From: Candidatus Hydrogenedentota bacterium
GTDB lineage: Bacteria > Hydrogenedentota > Hydrogenedentia > Hydrogenedentales > SLHB01
Reading direction: 5' to 3'
Assembly: GCA_035416745.1 (NCBI GenBank)
Contig: DAOLNV010000002.1
Location: 110,771 to 174,770 of the forward strand
DNA length: 64,000 nt
How positions within the stretch are numbered: position 1 is the first letter of the stretch; each line of letters starts with the position of its first letter. The position numbers and the translations under genes are program-made. The notes below the pieces were generated by a model that was not told the origin of the DNA, did not search any database, and saw only the letters and a program-made list of their open reading frames with translations. This document shows, piece after piece, positions 43,980 to 52,886 of this stretch.

Positions 43980-45518
43980 TCACGCCGGCTCGCTGTAGTT
44001 GACCCATTCCATGCCGCCCAGCTTCTTGAGTGCGTAACCGGCCTCTCGCAGGTAGTCTCCATAGACCACCTGTGCATGAAATCCCTCGATGCGCTCGGTA
44101 ATGCGCTTGACATCGCCGTCTATGGCAATATCCATCTGCGAGCGGCACATCGGCAGCGCGGGGGAATCAACAATCGTGCCGCGGAATCCGTGCCAGCGTG
44201 TGCAGTGCAGGTCCGGCTGGATCAACGTGACGGTCTGGCCCTTGGCATACTCGACCTTGCTGGCCACGCCATAGTCGGATTCGAAGTGCGTCATAAGGGT
44301 GACGGGTTCCAGGTTATGGCCGTCCATCTTCATGGGCGCGGCGCAATGGGCCACCGTGTAGATGCCGTGGTGTGGAAAGTGCGTGTTGCACACGAACGAC
44401 GGCCTGGATGCAATCCAGCGGAGCAATACGCCGGGCATGGTGTGGCTGAGGTCGGTGTGGCAATAGGCCGTGTAGCCCGCATCGTTCGCCAGCGCCAGAA
44501 TCAGGCATGGCGGCGTATCGAGCATGGCGATCACGTCATGGTTCATGCAGCGGTCGAACCCGAAATTGAATGCCTTCTTCTCCTCGAGTAACGATTGGCA
44601 GACTTTCCAGGCTGCGAAAGAATTGACCACGAATCTCCGCTCGGTTTGAAGCGAGATTTGTGGATTGGAGAGAAAGCGGTCTGTCTGTTCTTCGACCGAT
44701 TTCATGAACTCAACGTCATCCCGTGCTCTTTGAAGCCTCTGCGCGAAATCCTCGCGGGGAACCACTTCAATTTCGTAACCCCAGAGGTCTTTGGCAACGC
44801 GCGGGCCGTTTTCCTGAGCGGGACCGCTGTATGCGGTCAAGCTGCCGATGGCAAGGACCTTCGTGCCTCGAGCATTCTTCAGCCCGTACAGAGCACGCAG
44901 CCGCCATTGGAGCTCGGCATAGTCGTCCACGACCACATCCCAAACATCGAAATTGGGCTCGGCCATGGCGTCCTCGTGATGTCGAAGCACCCGCCAATGG
45001 ACAATCTCGTGGTAGAGATAGTAGGGTCCCGACTTGTGGCGCAGGAACATGATGTTCGGCTTCCCGCAATTGGCCAGTTTCCAGAACCACTCGACCGCGC
45101 CGCCCGCGGCATACGGCATCAGCACGTCCGCGTCGGATTCGGCGATGACCTTGTCTATGGCAGCCTCATTTTCGGCCAGAACCACCGGCCGGGGGGTAAG
45201 GGGGAACTCGGACGTCTCAGCCAACGCTTTCAACTCGGCTTCGATGCGCCGCGCTTCAGCGGCAGCCAGCTCCGCGGAGTGGATCGCGCCATAGGGGCGC
45301 CAGCTCGTCTTTTCCCCGCGTTGGGGCGTGTCGTAGCTCAGAATGGGCTGGACAACGATGGGTTTGCCCGGGGGCCAGTCCTCAGGCTGGACTTGTGAAG
45401 CCGGTTGAGAACCGGCGCCGGAAGCCAGCAACAGTCCGCCAACCGTTGCCGAGCCGCCCAGGAAACCCCGCCGTGTCATTGCGAAACTGGACCCAGGCTG
45501 TTGGTCTTGGTGCTTCAT
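43980..45518 (-). CDS. Tat-exported sugar-isomerase-like protein (FucI/AraA fold, tentative)
   Basis: 512 aa. The N-terminus has MTRRGFLGGSATVGGLLLAS, a twin-arginine signal with R-R-x-F-L. The mature protein starts PEDWPPGKPIVVQPILSYDTP. An alpha/beta N-terminal part (VIAESDADVLMPYAAGGAVE, GKPNIMFLRHKSGPYYLYHE) and a C-terminal beta part (HTDLSHTMPGVLLRWIASRPSFVCNTHFPHH) resemble the L-fucose/L-arabinose isomerase fold, including the late barrel with CHTD and HC residues that could bind metal. Those enzymes are normally cytoplasmic, so export is unusual. It may be a non-catalytic relative or a periplasmic sugar-processing enzyme. It sits just upstream of a secreted glycosidase, and a candidate operator lies in its divergent promoter region. 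Confidence 0.68.
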   Translation of the reverse strand: MKHQDQQPGSSFAMTRRGFLGGSATVGGLLLASGAGSQPASQVQPEDWPPGKPIVVQPILSYDTPQRGEKTSWRPYGAIHSAELAAAEARRIEAELKALAETSEFPLTPRPVVLAENEAAIDKVIAESDADVLMPYAAGGAVEWFWKLANCGKPNIMFLRHKSGPYYLYHEIVHWRVLRHHEDAMAEPNFDVWDVVVDDYAELQWRLRALYGLKNARGTKVLAIGSLTAYSGPAQENGPRVAKDLWGYEIEVVPREDFAQRLQRARDDVEFMKSVEEQTDRFLSNPQISLQTERRFVVNSFAAWKVCQSLLEEKKAFNFGFDRCMNHDVIAMLDTPPCLILALANDAGYTAYCHTDLSHTMPGVLLRWIASRPSFVCNTHFPHHGIYTVAHCAAPMKMDGHNLEPVTLMTHFESDYGVASKVEYAKGQTVTLIQPDLHCTRWHGFRGTIVDSPALPMCRSQMDIAIDGDVKRITERIEGFHAQVVYGDYLREAGYALKKLGGMEWVNYSEPA

Positions 45519-45555
45519 CGTGAACCCCTCTCGTATGTTTGCCCGCTCCCGTGAT

Positions 45556-45574
45556 ACGTAGTGAAATCCTACGT
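45556..45574. promoter_or_regulatory. inverted repeat, candidate operator in divergent region
   Basis: ACGTAG-TGAAATC-CTACGT: perfect 6-bp arms around a 7-nt centre in the 191-bp region between the divergent isomerase-like gene and the (alpha/alpha)6 gene. The spacing suits a dimeric regulator binding successive faces of the helix. Confidence 0.35.
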
Positions 45575-45709
45575 TCTCGCGCCGAAAGCTTCAATTTTCC
45601 CTGGCTGCGCGGGCTGTTCTCACTCTTCGAAGGTTCCATGTATGATGAGGACCGTGGGCGGTAGGATGCTGGCTGGCCGGTGTAGAATCGCCCGGAAAGG
45701 GTATTGGAC

Positions 45710-48313
45710 ATGCTCTGTGGAACACGTGTGCTGACACGCGGCAGGTTCGGCTTGCTCTTTGGCGCAATGGGTTTTGTTGCACTCGTGCGCGCCGCAGCGG
45801 CGGCTGAAACCCTCCCCTTTTACTACGCCCACGCGATTGTGGAAGACGGTTTGGGCGTGGCCGCACCTTGGTACAGTGGCCAGAATGGGCAGATAGATTA
45901 TCGAATCCAGCGCGCGGCTGAGGTGCTGTTGAACTCCGGGTGGTCCGTCAGGAAGGTGGGCAATGGAACGTCCGTGACGACCCCCACGTGTTTCTGGGGC
46001 GAAGGCGACCTCGACCCGGGATGCGTCCAGCGCGCGGCGCGCGCCCTGTTCGCACTCGTTGAATACTATCACTATTCTGGCGACCCGGCCGCCCTCGGCC
46101 ACGCGGAGAGCATCGCGAACACGGTTCTGGACCTCTGCCAGACGGCACCGGACCACCCGTGGCCCCAATTCCTCATGAGCGTCCCCTACGGCGGCATAGG
46201 GAAGGACGGGAAGGTTACTTCCGCGGCATACATCCAACTGGACATCGCGGCGGAGTTTGGGGTAGCGCTGCTTCGCGCTTACCAATTGCTTGGAAACGAG
46301 CGATGGCTCACGGCGGCCCAACATTGGGCCGAGGTGCTTGCCGAGAAGCGCGACCACGACCCGGGCGCCCGCCCGTGGCCCCGTTACGCCAATCCGGAGG
46401 TGGTGCCGTGGGCGAAAGACAATCCCGCCGGCAACCTCCAGACGGGAGGCGTCGTCTACCTGCTGGCGTTGTTCGATGAACTAATCAAGCTGGGGCATAC
46501 AGGACGGGAGAATGGTCTCGTTTCCGCACGGGAGGCGGGCATGGCGTACCTCCGGGATGTTCTGCTTCCAGCCTGGGCCGTCAACGATACGTGGGGCCGC
46601 AACTACTGGGACTGGGAGAATCCGGTCCAAGCCCAGGTGACGACGGATTGGGCCGCCCGCTACCTCATGAACCACAAGGAGGAATTCCCGAATTGGAGGA
46701 ATGACGTCCGCAACATCCTGTCGCTCTTCCTCAACCATTCCAGCGCCTCGCCTGAATCGCGGGGGAATGTCTATCACGGGGCTTGGCAGTTTCCCGAAGG
46801 GTGTGGATGCTGCGGGCGCTCGCTGGCGTGGGGTCCAATGGAGCTCGCCCTCGATTTCGCTCAGTATGGTGTGGAGGCGGATAGTGAATGGGCCCGGGAA
46901 CTTGGACGGCGCATGGTGTTACTCGCGACCTATGACGTGGACGCATCAGGCGCCTACCAAGACAACATTGATGGCGGCGTCACGGTCGGGGATTTCCCGA
47001 TCGTCCAGTACACGACCCTCAAGTGGGTGCACAGGACCATGTCGTGGTTGCCGGAGCTCCTTGGGCCGAGTCGCGAGAATCACATCATGCGCAGCACCGA
47101 AGTAGTCAATACCGTGCAATATGGGGCGGGCCGGGTTGCGTATAGCGTGTTCGCCGCGCCGGCAAACACCACGGACGTCTTGCGCCTGGCATTTGAGCCC
47201 GAACGTGTGACGGCGGACGGCGAACAGCTGCCGTCCCGCTCCGACCTGGCCGAGAACGGCTATGTCGCGAAGGCGCTTGCAGGCGGGGATTACCTGGTGA
47301 CGATACGGCACGACGGCCGGCTGCGCGTCGAGGTGACCGGAAATGATCCACAGGCCGCGGTCGACGATGCCCAGCTGGCATATGAAGGCGAGTGGACGGC
47401 GCGCCCACAGGAACAAACCTTCGAAGAGGGAATCCACACCACCGCATCCCGAGGGGCAAGGGCAAGTTGTACGTTCGTTGGCAATCAGGTGCGGATTGTA
47501 GGCTCCGTGGGCCCCGAAGGCGGATTGGCTGATGTTTATATCGATGGGGAGAAACAGGCGTACGCGATCGATTTCTGGAACCCGCGCACGTTGCACCAGC
47601 AGCTCGTGTACCGGAAAAACGGCTTGACGAACACGCAACACACGGTCCAGCTCGTAGCGCGCGGAGAGAAGAACCCTTTGTCGGCTGGCGCCGTGGTTGC
47701 CGTAGACAGCGTCCAGTACTCTGCCGCCGGGCACGAGAACGATTTCGGCGAAGGGGGCGGCCCGACCACTGTGCAGCGAATGATCTTCGGCTACACGGGC
47801 CGTACGGATTACCGGGATACCCAAGGCAACTTGTGGCGTCCGGGCACCGAGTTTGCAGCGCTGACCGGGCATTTGACCGATACTGTCGCAAAGACATGGT
47901 GGACCACGAAGCAGGCCGTTGCCGTTGCAGGAACACCGGACGGCGAACTTTACAGCTACGGCGTTCACTGGCCTGAATTCGTCGTGAATGTCACGGTTGG
48001 CCCCGGGACCTACTATGTTCGCCTGAAGTTCGCGGAAACGCAGTATGCGCAAGCGGGACAACGCGGAATCACTGTCGAGATCAACAAACAGCCCGTAGTT
48101 GAGGATTTCGACGTGTTCGCCACGGCAGGCGGCGCCAACAAGGCTGTAGACCTTGTGTTCAACGGTATCGAACCCAGGAACGGCGTCATTGACATTCGGT
48201 TTAGAGGCAATGTGATTGAGAGTTGTCCGCGTGAAGCGATGGTTCAAGCAATAGAAGTTGGCCCCGGAGACGGCGGCCGGGGCGCTGTCCCGCAATGTTT
48301 GCCGGGAGGTTGA
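45710..48313 (+). CDS. secreted (alpha/alpha)6-barrel protein with CBM and malectin-like domain
   Basis: About 867 aa. The ATG at 45710 follows AAAGGG with 8 nt spacing. Signal peptide residues 1-30 (GLLFGAMGFVALVRAAAAAE). Residues of about 50-430 are a helical toroid: RAARALFALVEYYHYSGDP, AAEFGVALLRAYQLLGNERWL, QTGGVVYLLALFDEL, and a cluster with GCGCCGRS that may bind metal. This resembles GH127/GH105/epimerase-like (alpha/alpha)6 proteins acting on uronates or arabinose. A beta-sandwich (about 550-660, ASCTFVGNQVRIVGSVGPEGG, a CBM-type fold) and a C-terminal malectin-like domain (about 690-855, FGYTGRTDYRDTQGNLWRPG, TYYVRLKFAETQYAQAGQRG) follow, both probably carbohydrate-binding. Its start is divergent from the sugar-isomerase-like gene. 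Confidence 0.75.
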   Translation: MLCGTRVLTRGRFGLLFGAMGFVALVRAAAAAETLPFYYAHAIVEDGLGVAAPWYSGQNGQIDYRIQRAAEVLLNSGWSVRKVGNGTSVTTPTCFWGEGDLDPGCVQRAARALFALVEYYHYSGDPAALGHAESIANTVLDLCQTAPDHPWPQFLMSVPYGGIGKDGKVTSAAYIQLDIAAEFGVALLRAYQLLGNERWLTAAQHWAEVLAEKRDHDPGARPWPRYANPEVVPWAKDNPAGNLQTGGVVYLLALFDELIKLGHTGRENGLVSAREAGMAYLRDVLLPAWAVNDTWGRNYWDWENPVQAQVTTDWAARYLMNHKEEFPNWRNDVRNILSLFLNHSSASPESRGNVYHGAWQFPEGCGCCGRSLAWGPMELALDFAQYGVEADSEWARELGRRMVLLATYDVDASGAYQDNIDGGVTVGDFPIVQYTTLKWVHRTMSWLPELLGPSRENHIMRSTEVVNTVQYGAGRVAYSVFAAPANTTDVLRLAFEPERVTADGEQLPSRSDLAENGYVAKALAGGDYLVTIRHDGRLRVEVTGNDPQAAVDDAQLAYEGEWTARPQEQTFEEGIHTTASRGARASCTFVGNQVRIVGSVGPEGGLADVYIDGEKQAYAIDFWNPRTLHQQLVYRKNGLTNTQHTVQLVARGEKNPLSAGAVVAVDSVQYSAAGHENDFGEGGGPTTVQRMIFGYTGRTDYRDTQGNLWRPGTEFAALTGHLTDTVAKTWWTTKQAVAVAGTPDGELYSYGVHWPEFVVNVTVGPGTYYVRLKFAETQYAQAGQRGITVEINKQPVVEDFDVFATAGGANKAVDLVFNGIEPRNGVIDIRFRGNVIESCPREAMVQAIEVGPGDGGRGAVPQCLPGG

Positions 48314-48398
48314 CACGGAATCAGCGTCTGGCAGCGAAGTGGGCCAACGGGTTTCCGGGGCCAGTGGCGGAATCTTGTATTGGCGAGGAGGGCTGCGT

Positions 48399-51300
48399 AT
48401 GTCCGGTTTTCTGTTCTCCGTAGCGATAGCTGCGCAGATGGTCACGGGTGCGGGAGAACCCCTCGCGGTGCTCGCCCTCTACAACCCCACGCAATGGGAG
48501 GGTCCCTGCCCCGTCGAAATCGCCACGGGCCGCATCGCGACGCCCGGTCTTATCGACTGGGGAAGCGTCGCGCTCCGATTGAACGGCGCAGACCTGCCCT
48601 TCGCTCTCCGGGAAGGGCGTGCCCATTGGAAGGCGGGGCTGGCCGCCCCCATTGAATCGCCAAAGGCAGAGGACTTGCTGGTGTTCTCGTGCAGCGTGCC
48701 GCCAGAGACGTGGGCGCGGGTCGAGATCGTGCCGGGGATGGCGGACGGCACGCCGGCCGTGTCGCGCGCAGACGGCCTCGTGACGGTTCGTTACGAGAGG
48801 CTCGAGGCCGTAATCGGGGAAGACACGAGCATCCTGGCGAAGCTCTCGCTGTTTGGCACGCCCGTGCTGGCCGGGCCGCTGGCCATCGCGCCGCGGGCGC
48901 TGCCGGACAACGCCTATACGTTCACGGGTCCCATCGGTCCGGGCCACGCCCGCGCGGAGATCAGCATCGCGGACGGGAAGCCCTTGCCGTACACGGCACG
49001 GCTCGTCTCGGTCTCCTCCTCGCCAGTCTTCACGGAACTGAATTTCGTACTGACCTGTGCCGACAGATTTTCCCTGGGCCTGACTTACCGGTTTCGGTCG
49101 TGCGGGGTCGCGGAGATATGGGCCGATGAACGGCCCGTCGAAGGACCAAGCCCCTGGCGCCATCATGCCGTAACGTACGCCCTCCTCTTGACGGGCGACT
49201 GGGAACCCCTCCCCTATCTCGAAGACCGGCTGGTTTTCTACGGCTTCAAAGACTTCGCGGCTGCAATCCAGCAGACCGCGCGTCATTACGGCCATTGTTT
49301 CGAGCTGGGCGAGGAATACGTCAACGGCCGCCGGTGGGTCCGGCGCCTGATTGGCATCCCGCCTGACAAACGCGACAAGGCGGATGCACTGCTCGAACTC
49401 ATCGACAAGGGTTTCATTGTCGACGTGTCGCCGGTCACGGCCCCCGTGGCCGGCGGTCACGTGACGGGGCCTGAGGGTACCGCGACGATCGTGCGCGATC
49501 TCCAGGAAGTCCTCGGCGCATCTCCCGGTGACGCGACTCCTGTAAAGCTTGAGCTTAGCGAAGATGCCCGGCTCGAGGGCGACGGCTTCGCGATCAGCTC
49601 CAACGGTGCCGGGGGCATTCTGGTCCGGGCGCGTACCCGCCTCGGGCTCGGTTCGGCCGTCAGCGCGATTGCAGATTGCCGCGGACGCCATCCCGAGTGT
49701 GGTGTCCCGCTGATTGCGCGCAATCCCGTGGTCTCCCTGCGCGGGGGCGGGTTTGGCGGAGGCACGTTCGAGGTCGATTTCCCCTATGGGACGGATGAAG
49801 AGTGGGAGCAAACGTTCGACAAGCTTCTCGATTCGGGCATGAACATGTTCTGGTGCCTTGGCATGTGGGGCAACTGGAAACTGCCCGTCAGTTACAAATA
49901 CATGCCTGAACTGCGCTCTGACGACCCCGAGGCCTATGACGAATCCTCGGGGACGCTGTTCCGCGAGTTCGCGCAACACCGCGACCACGGCCTGAAACTC
50001 ATTCACTACCTGCGCGAGCGGGGCGCGGCGGTGGGTCTGTGGCTGCCCATCGGCTGTGTGCCCACGACTTTCGCCCAAAAATACCCCGAAGCGATGATGC
50101 CGGAGAGCTTCGAGCAGTTCTGGGGCCGGGCCAAGGGCATCCCCTGCTTTACCCATCCCAAGTACATTGAATACCTCGATGCATTCCTGCGCGAAGTGAC
50201 CGAGACCTACCCACTCGACGCGATCATCATGGTCCGCGACGATAACGGCGGCTTGTGCACCTGCGACCGGTGCAAGCAGTTCGTAGCCCAGTCGCGCACC
50301 CAAAGCGGCGCATGGGAACAGTACCTGATCATCTATCAACGCCTGAAAGAGGCCGGTTTCGCCGGTAAAGTGGGCGTCTACCCGTATTTCGACGGGCTGA
50401 CCCCTGAGATCGACGCGCTGCTGCCGGAGGATTTGTTCCTCGCCGGTCATGGCGCTTCGACGGCCGCCCTGACACGCAACCAGGAGCGGATCGGGCATAT
50501 GGCCGACACCTGGCTCGACAATCTATACACGAACTTCCGCCTGCCGCCGTCGCCCCGCATGCGCCGGTTTCTCTCGGACCGATGCACATTCTGGATAGGC
50601 GGAGCGTACCGCGGCACCGAGTTGCCGTGGGAGTCCATAGGCTACTTTGGCTGGGAACCGACGGCTACGCCCAACAGCCTGCGTTACGAGTGGGGCGTGC
50701 GCACCTTTGGCCGGGAGAACGCCCTGACCTTCGCAGGCATGTCCGATGCTTACGAACATCTGTGGGAGATTAACGCGCGGCACATGCTGCCCAAAGTCTG
50801 GTTGGAGCTGCGCCCCGGCGAACGCCAAGCGGTCACCGCCGAAGCAGAGGCCGCACTTGCCCGCTACGAGGAACAACTTGCGCAGCTTGAGCAGCAGGCG
50901 GGCGGCGAGAGGCACAGCGCGTGGTTCAAAACGGTCCGGGTCTTCCCTGCGTTCATGCGCTATCACCTGCGCCGGCTGGATGCGTTCGCCAAGGTCTACA
51001 ACACGGTCCGCGAGCATAGCGCGGCCATCGACGGCGGCGGCAATCTGCCTGAAGAAGTACGGCTGCAACTCCTGGCGGAGTACCAGTCGATGTATGCTTA
51101 CGCCCGCAAATACGCGAACGCCCTCGAGCAGGCGCCGGGGGGGATGTTCGAGGCGACACGCAACATGACCATGCCGTACAAGGAATGGATGGCCGGATAT
51201 GACGGCTGGCTGGACCCCTTGCTTGACAGGCCCCAGTTCGCGGGGACGCTTGATGCCGAGCCCGTGACCCTGACGCCCGGCCAGCCGTTCACGTTGCGGC

Positions 51301-51560
51301 TCGTTCTGCGCAACACGGGCATCTGCCCATGGATTGCGGAGGCCGGACAGCGCTTGACCATCGAAGGCGCCAGCCAGGCCGGACTGCCCGAGGCATGGGT
51401 ATACGATGGGGAGCCGGCGGCGCCGGGCGACACGCGAACAATCGAGTTCGAGGGTCGCGCCCCCGATACGCCCGGCAAAAGCGAACTGACCATCGTCTTC
51501 TACAACCCGTATCGTGTGGCCGGGAAGATCGCCGAGAAGAAAGTGGTGCTGTCACAATGA
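48399..51560 (+). CDS. secreted GH20/DUF4838-like glycoside hydrolase
   Basis: 1053 aa. The ATG at 48399 follows GAGGAGGG; an in-frame start at 48258 would overlap the previous gene and precede the signal peptide (MSGFLFSVAIAAQMVTGAG). The first 330 residues are beta-rich. From about 365, VSPVTAPVAGGHVTGPEGTA and VKLELSEDARLEGDGFAISSN, then ILVRARTRLGLGSAVSAIAD, form the alpha/beta N-terminal domain of GH20/GH67/GH115 enzymes. The TIM barrel follows: LDSGMNMFWCLGMWGNWK, LHEL-like GLKLIHYLRERGAAVGLW, AIIMVRDDNGGLCTCDRCKQF. The last motif (C-x-C-x2-C) is shared with DUF4838-type proteins and may bind metal. A helical region (about 800-920) and a C-terminal Ig-like domain (TLTPGQPFTLRLVLRNTG) close it. 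Probably a hexosaminidase- or glucuronidase-like enzyme, 86 bp after the previous gene in the same direction. Confidence 0.77.
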   Translation: MSGFLFSVAIAAQMVTGAGEPLAVLALYNPTQWEGPCPVEIATGRIATPGLIDWGSVALRLNGADLPFALREGRAHWKAGLAAPIESPKAEDLLVFSCSVPPETWARVEIVPGMADGTPAVSRADGLVTVRYERLEAVIGEDTSILAKLSLFGTPVLAGPLAIAPRALPDNAYTFTGPIGPGHARAEISIADGKPLPYTARLVSVSSSPVFTELNFVLTCADRFSLGLTYRFRSCGVAEIWADERPVEGPSPWRHHAVTYALLLTGDWEPLPYLEDRLVFYGFKDFAAAIQQTARHYGHCFELGEEYVNGRRWVRRLIGIPPDKRDKADALLELIDKGFIVDVSPVTAPVAGGHVTGPEGTATIVRDLQEVLGASPGDATPVKLELSEDARLEGDGFAISSNGAGGILVRARTRLGLGSAVSAIADCRGRHPECGVPLIARNPVVSLRGGGFGGGTFEVDFPYGTDEEWEQTFDKLLDSGMNMFWCLGMWGNWKLPVSYKYMPELRSDDPEAYDESSGTLFREFAQHRDHGLKLIHYLRERGAAVGLWLPIGCVPTTFAQKYPEAMMPESFEQFWGRAKGIPCFTHPKYIEYLDAFLREVTETYPLDAIIMVRDDNGGLCTCDRCKQFVAQSRTQSGAWEQYLIIYQRLKEAGFAGKVGVYPYFDGLTPEIDALLPEDLFLAGHGASTAALTRNQERIGHMADTWLDNLYTNFRLPPSPRMRRFLSDRCTFWIGGAYRGTELPWESIGYFGWEPTATPNSLRYEWGVRTFGRENALTFAGMSDAYEHLWEINARHMLPKVWLELRPGERQAVTAEAEAALARYEEQLAQLEQQAGGERHSAWFKTVRVFPAFMRYHLRRLDAFAKVYNTVREHSAAIDGGGNLPEEVRLQLLAEYQSMYAYARKYANALEQAPGGMFEATRNMTMPYKEWMAGYDGWLDPLLDRPQFAGTLDAEPVTLTPGQPFTLRLVLRNTGICPWIAEAGQRLTIEGASQAGLPEAWVYDGEPAAPGDTRTIEFEGRAPDTPGKSELTIVFYNPYRVAGKIAEKKVVLSQ

Positions 51561-51765
51561 TTCACAGGACCCGCAATAGAGGTGCTGCGCGTTCCGGGCG
51601 GGTGCTGCCCACATGACCCGGTTCTCTTTTCTCTCGTGAACCTGTTAGAGTACGGCTGGTGCCGATACGCCTGCACAACGGTCTGGATAACAGGGATTTC
51701 GGGCAGGGCGCCGGTAGACATTTCAACACATGACAGGGGCTCGATTCCCGGGAGGTAACAGGCTC

Positions 51766-52623
51766 ATGCGCAATACGCTGCAACTCATGTGGACAATGCC
51801 CATGGCGCTTGTGGTTAGTGCCGCCGCAATAGCCAGCGAAGCCGGTGGAGAGGCCAGCGGGACCGTGCAGGCCCAAGTCATCCTGACCGTTTCCGAAGGC
51901 AAACGGCTCATCGCCAAGGCCGTGGCACAGATGCCCGAGGTGAAGAAGGCGTTGCAGGACGGTATCGTCATTATCGGGAGGGGCACGACAAACACCTATG
52001 TGGCCGAGGAACTCACCGGCCAGAAGATTGCCCATGGTGCGTACGTCATCGGCTGGACCGGTCCGGCCCAAGGAACCAAAACCATGGATTCAGCAGAACG
52101 GATAGACGATATCGTGCTGGTGAAAGGCAAGGTGCAGCCGGGCTTGAGCATGGATGACGCTCTCAAGGAACTTAAAGCGGGCGATGTTGTGATCAAGGGA
52201 GCGAACGCGTTGAACCGTCAACGCAAGACGGCTGGAGTACTCATTGGCGGGGGGCCCAACAGCTCGTCCGGCACCACCGGCAAGTTCATGTCTGTCGTTG
52301 TGGGCCGGAAGGCGCACCTTATTATCCCCGTTGGTTTGGAGAAGCAAGTAGACGGCGACGTGGTCGATATTGCCAACAAGATGCGCGAACCGCTCGAAAG
52401 CCTGAACGACATTCCGTCGATGTTCCTGTTGAACGGCCAGATCCTGACTGAGATCGAAGCCCTGGAACTCCTGGCTGGCGTATCGGTCTTCCAGGCGGCC
52501 GCGGGCGGAGTCGGCGGCGCCGAGGGCGGGACTAGACTCATTTGCCGCGGAACGCGCGAGCAGGTGCAGCAGGCGCTTGCCATCGTCGAGTCTATCCAAG
52601 GCGAACCTATGTTCCTGGAATAA
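51766..52623 (+). CDS. hypothetical secreted protein with GRGTTNTYVAEEL motif
   Basis: 285 aa. The ATG at 51766 has GGGAGGTAACA about 9 nt upstream. A signal peptide (MWTMPMALVVSAAAIASEAGG) precedes a soluble alpha/beta protein. The conserved-looking stretch IIGRGTTNTYVAEELTGQKI (about 76-95) and MDDALKELKAGDVVIKGANALN (about 129-150) recall an uncharacterised family whose cytoplasmic members handle small-molecule or nucleotide-like ligands, but I cannot name it. The glycine-rich segment LIGGGPNSSSGTTGKFMSVVVGR (shown here only as a motif, about 158-180) suggests a phosphate or sugar-phosphate binding loop. The C-terminus has AAGGVGGAEGGTRL. It is upstream of the sigma-factor fusion but separated by 263 bp. 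No function is assigned. Confidence 0.75.
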   Translation: MRNTLQLMWTMPMALVVSAAAIASEAGGEASGTVQAQVILTVSEGKRLIAKAVAQMPEVKKALQDGIVIIGRGTTNTYVAEELTGQKIAHGAYVIGWTGPAQGTKTMDSAERIDDIVLVKGKVQPGLSMDDALKELKAGDVVIKGANALNRQRKTAGVLIGGGPNSSSGTTGKFMSVVVGRKAHLIIPVGLEKQVDGDVVDIANKMREPLESLNDIPSMFLLNGQILTEIEALELLAGVSVFQAAAGGVGGAEGGTRLICRGTREQVQQALAIVESIQGEPMFLE

Positions 52624-52886
52624 TCGCCACAAGAAAAACCGGCCGAGACATACATGTCAATCCGGGACGGTCTGCGCGTGTTATCCTGAGACCTTTGACG
52701 GGCAGCGCGTAACCGGTCCGTGTCCCGCGCCGCCGCCCCCTGCTGCACTATCCCTTCGTGGACTAAGGAACCTTTGGGTATCTTCCCCATCATCCGTTGA
52801 AACCACCCGCAGAGCCCCTTTTCCGGCATCTAACCTTTCCGCGGCTCCCGGCATCAATTACAATGGAAATAGTGGGAGAAATGGAC

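Noticed and set aside
48321..50498. Minus-strand open frame of 725 codons
   Set aside because: Antisense to the GH20/DUF4838-like gene; shadow composition.
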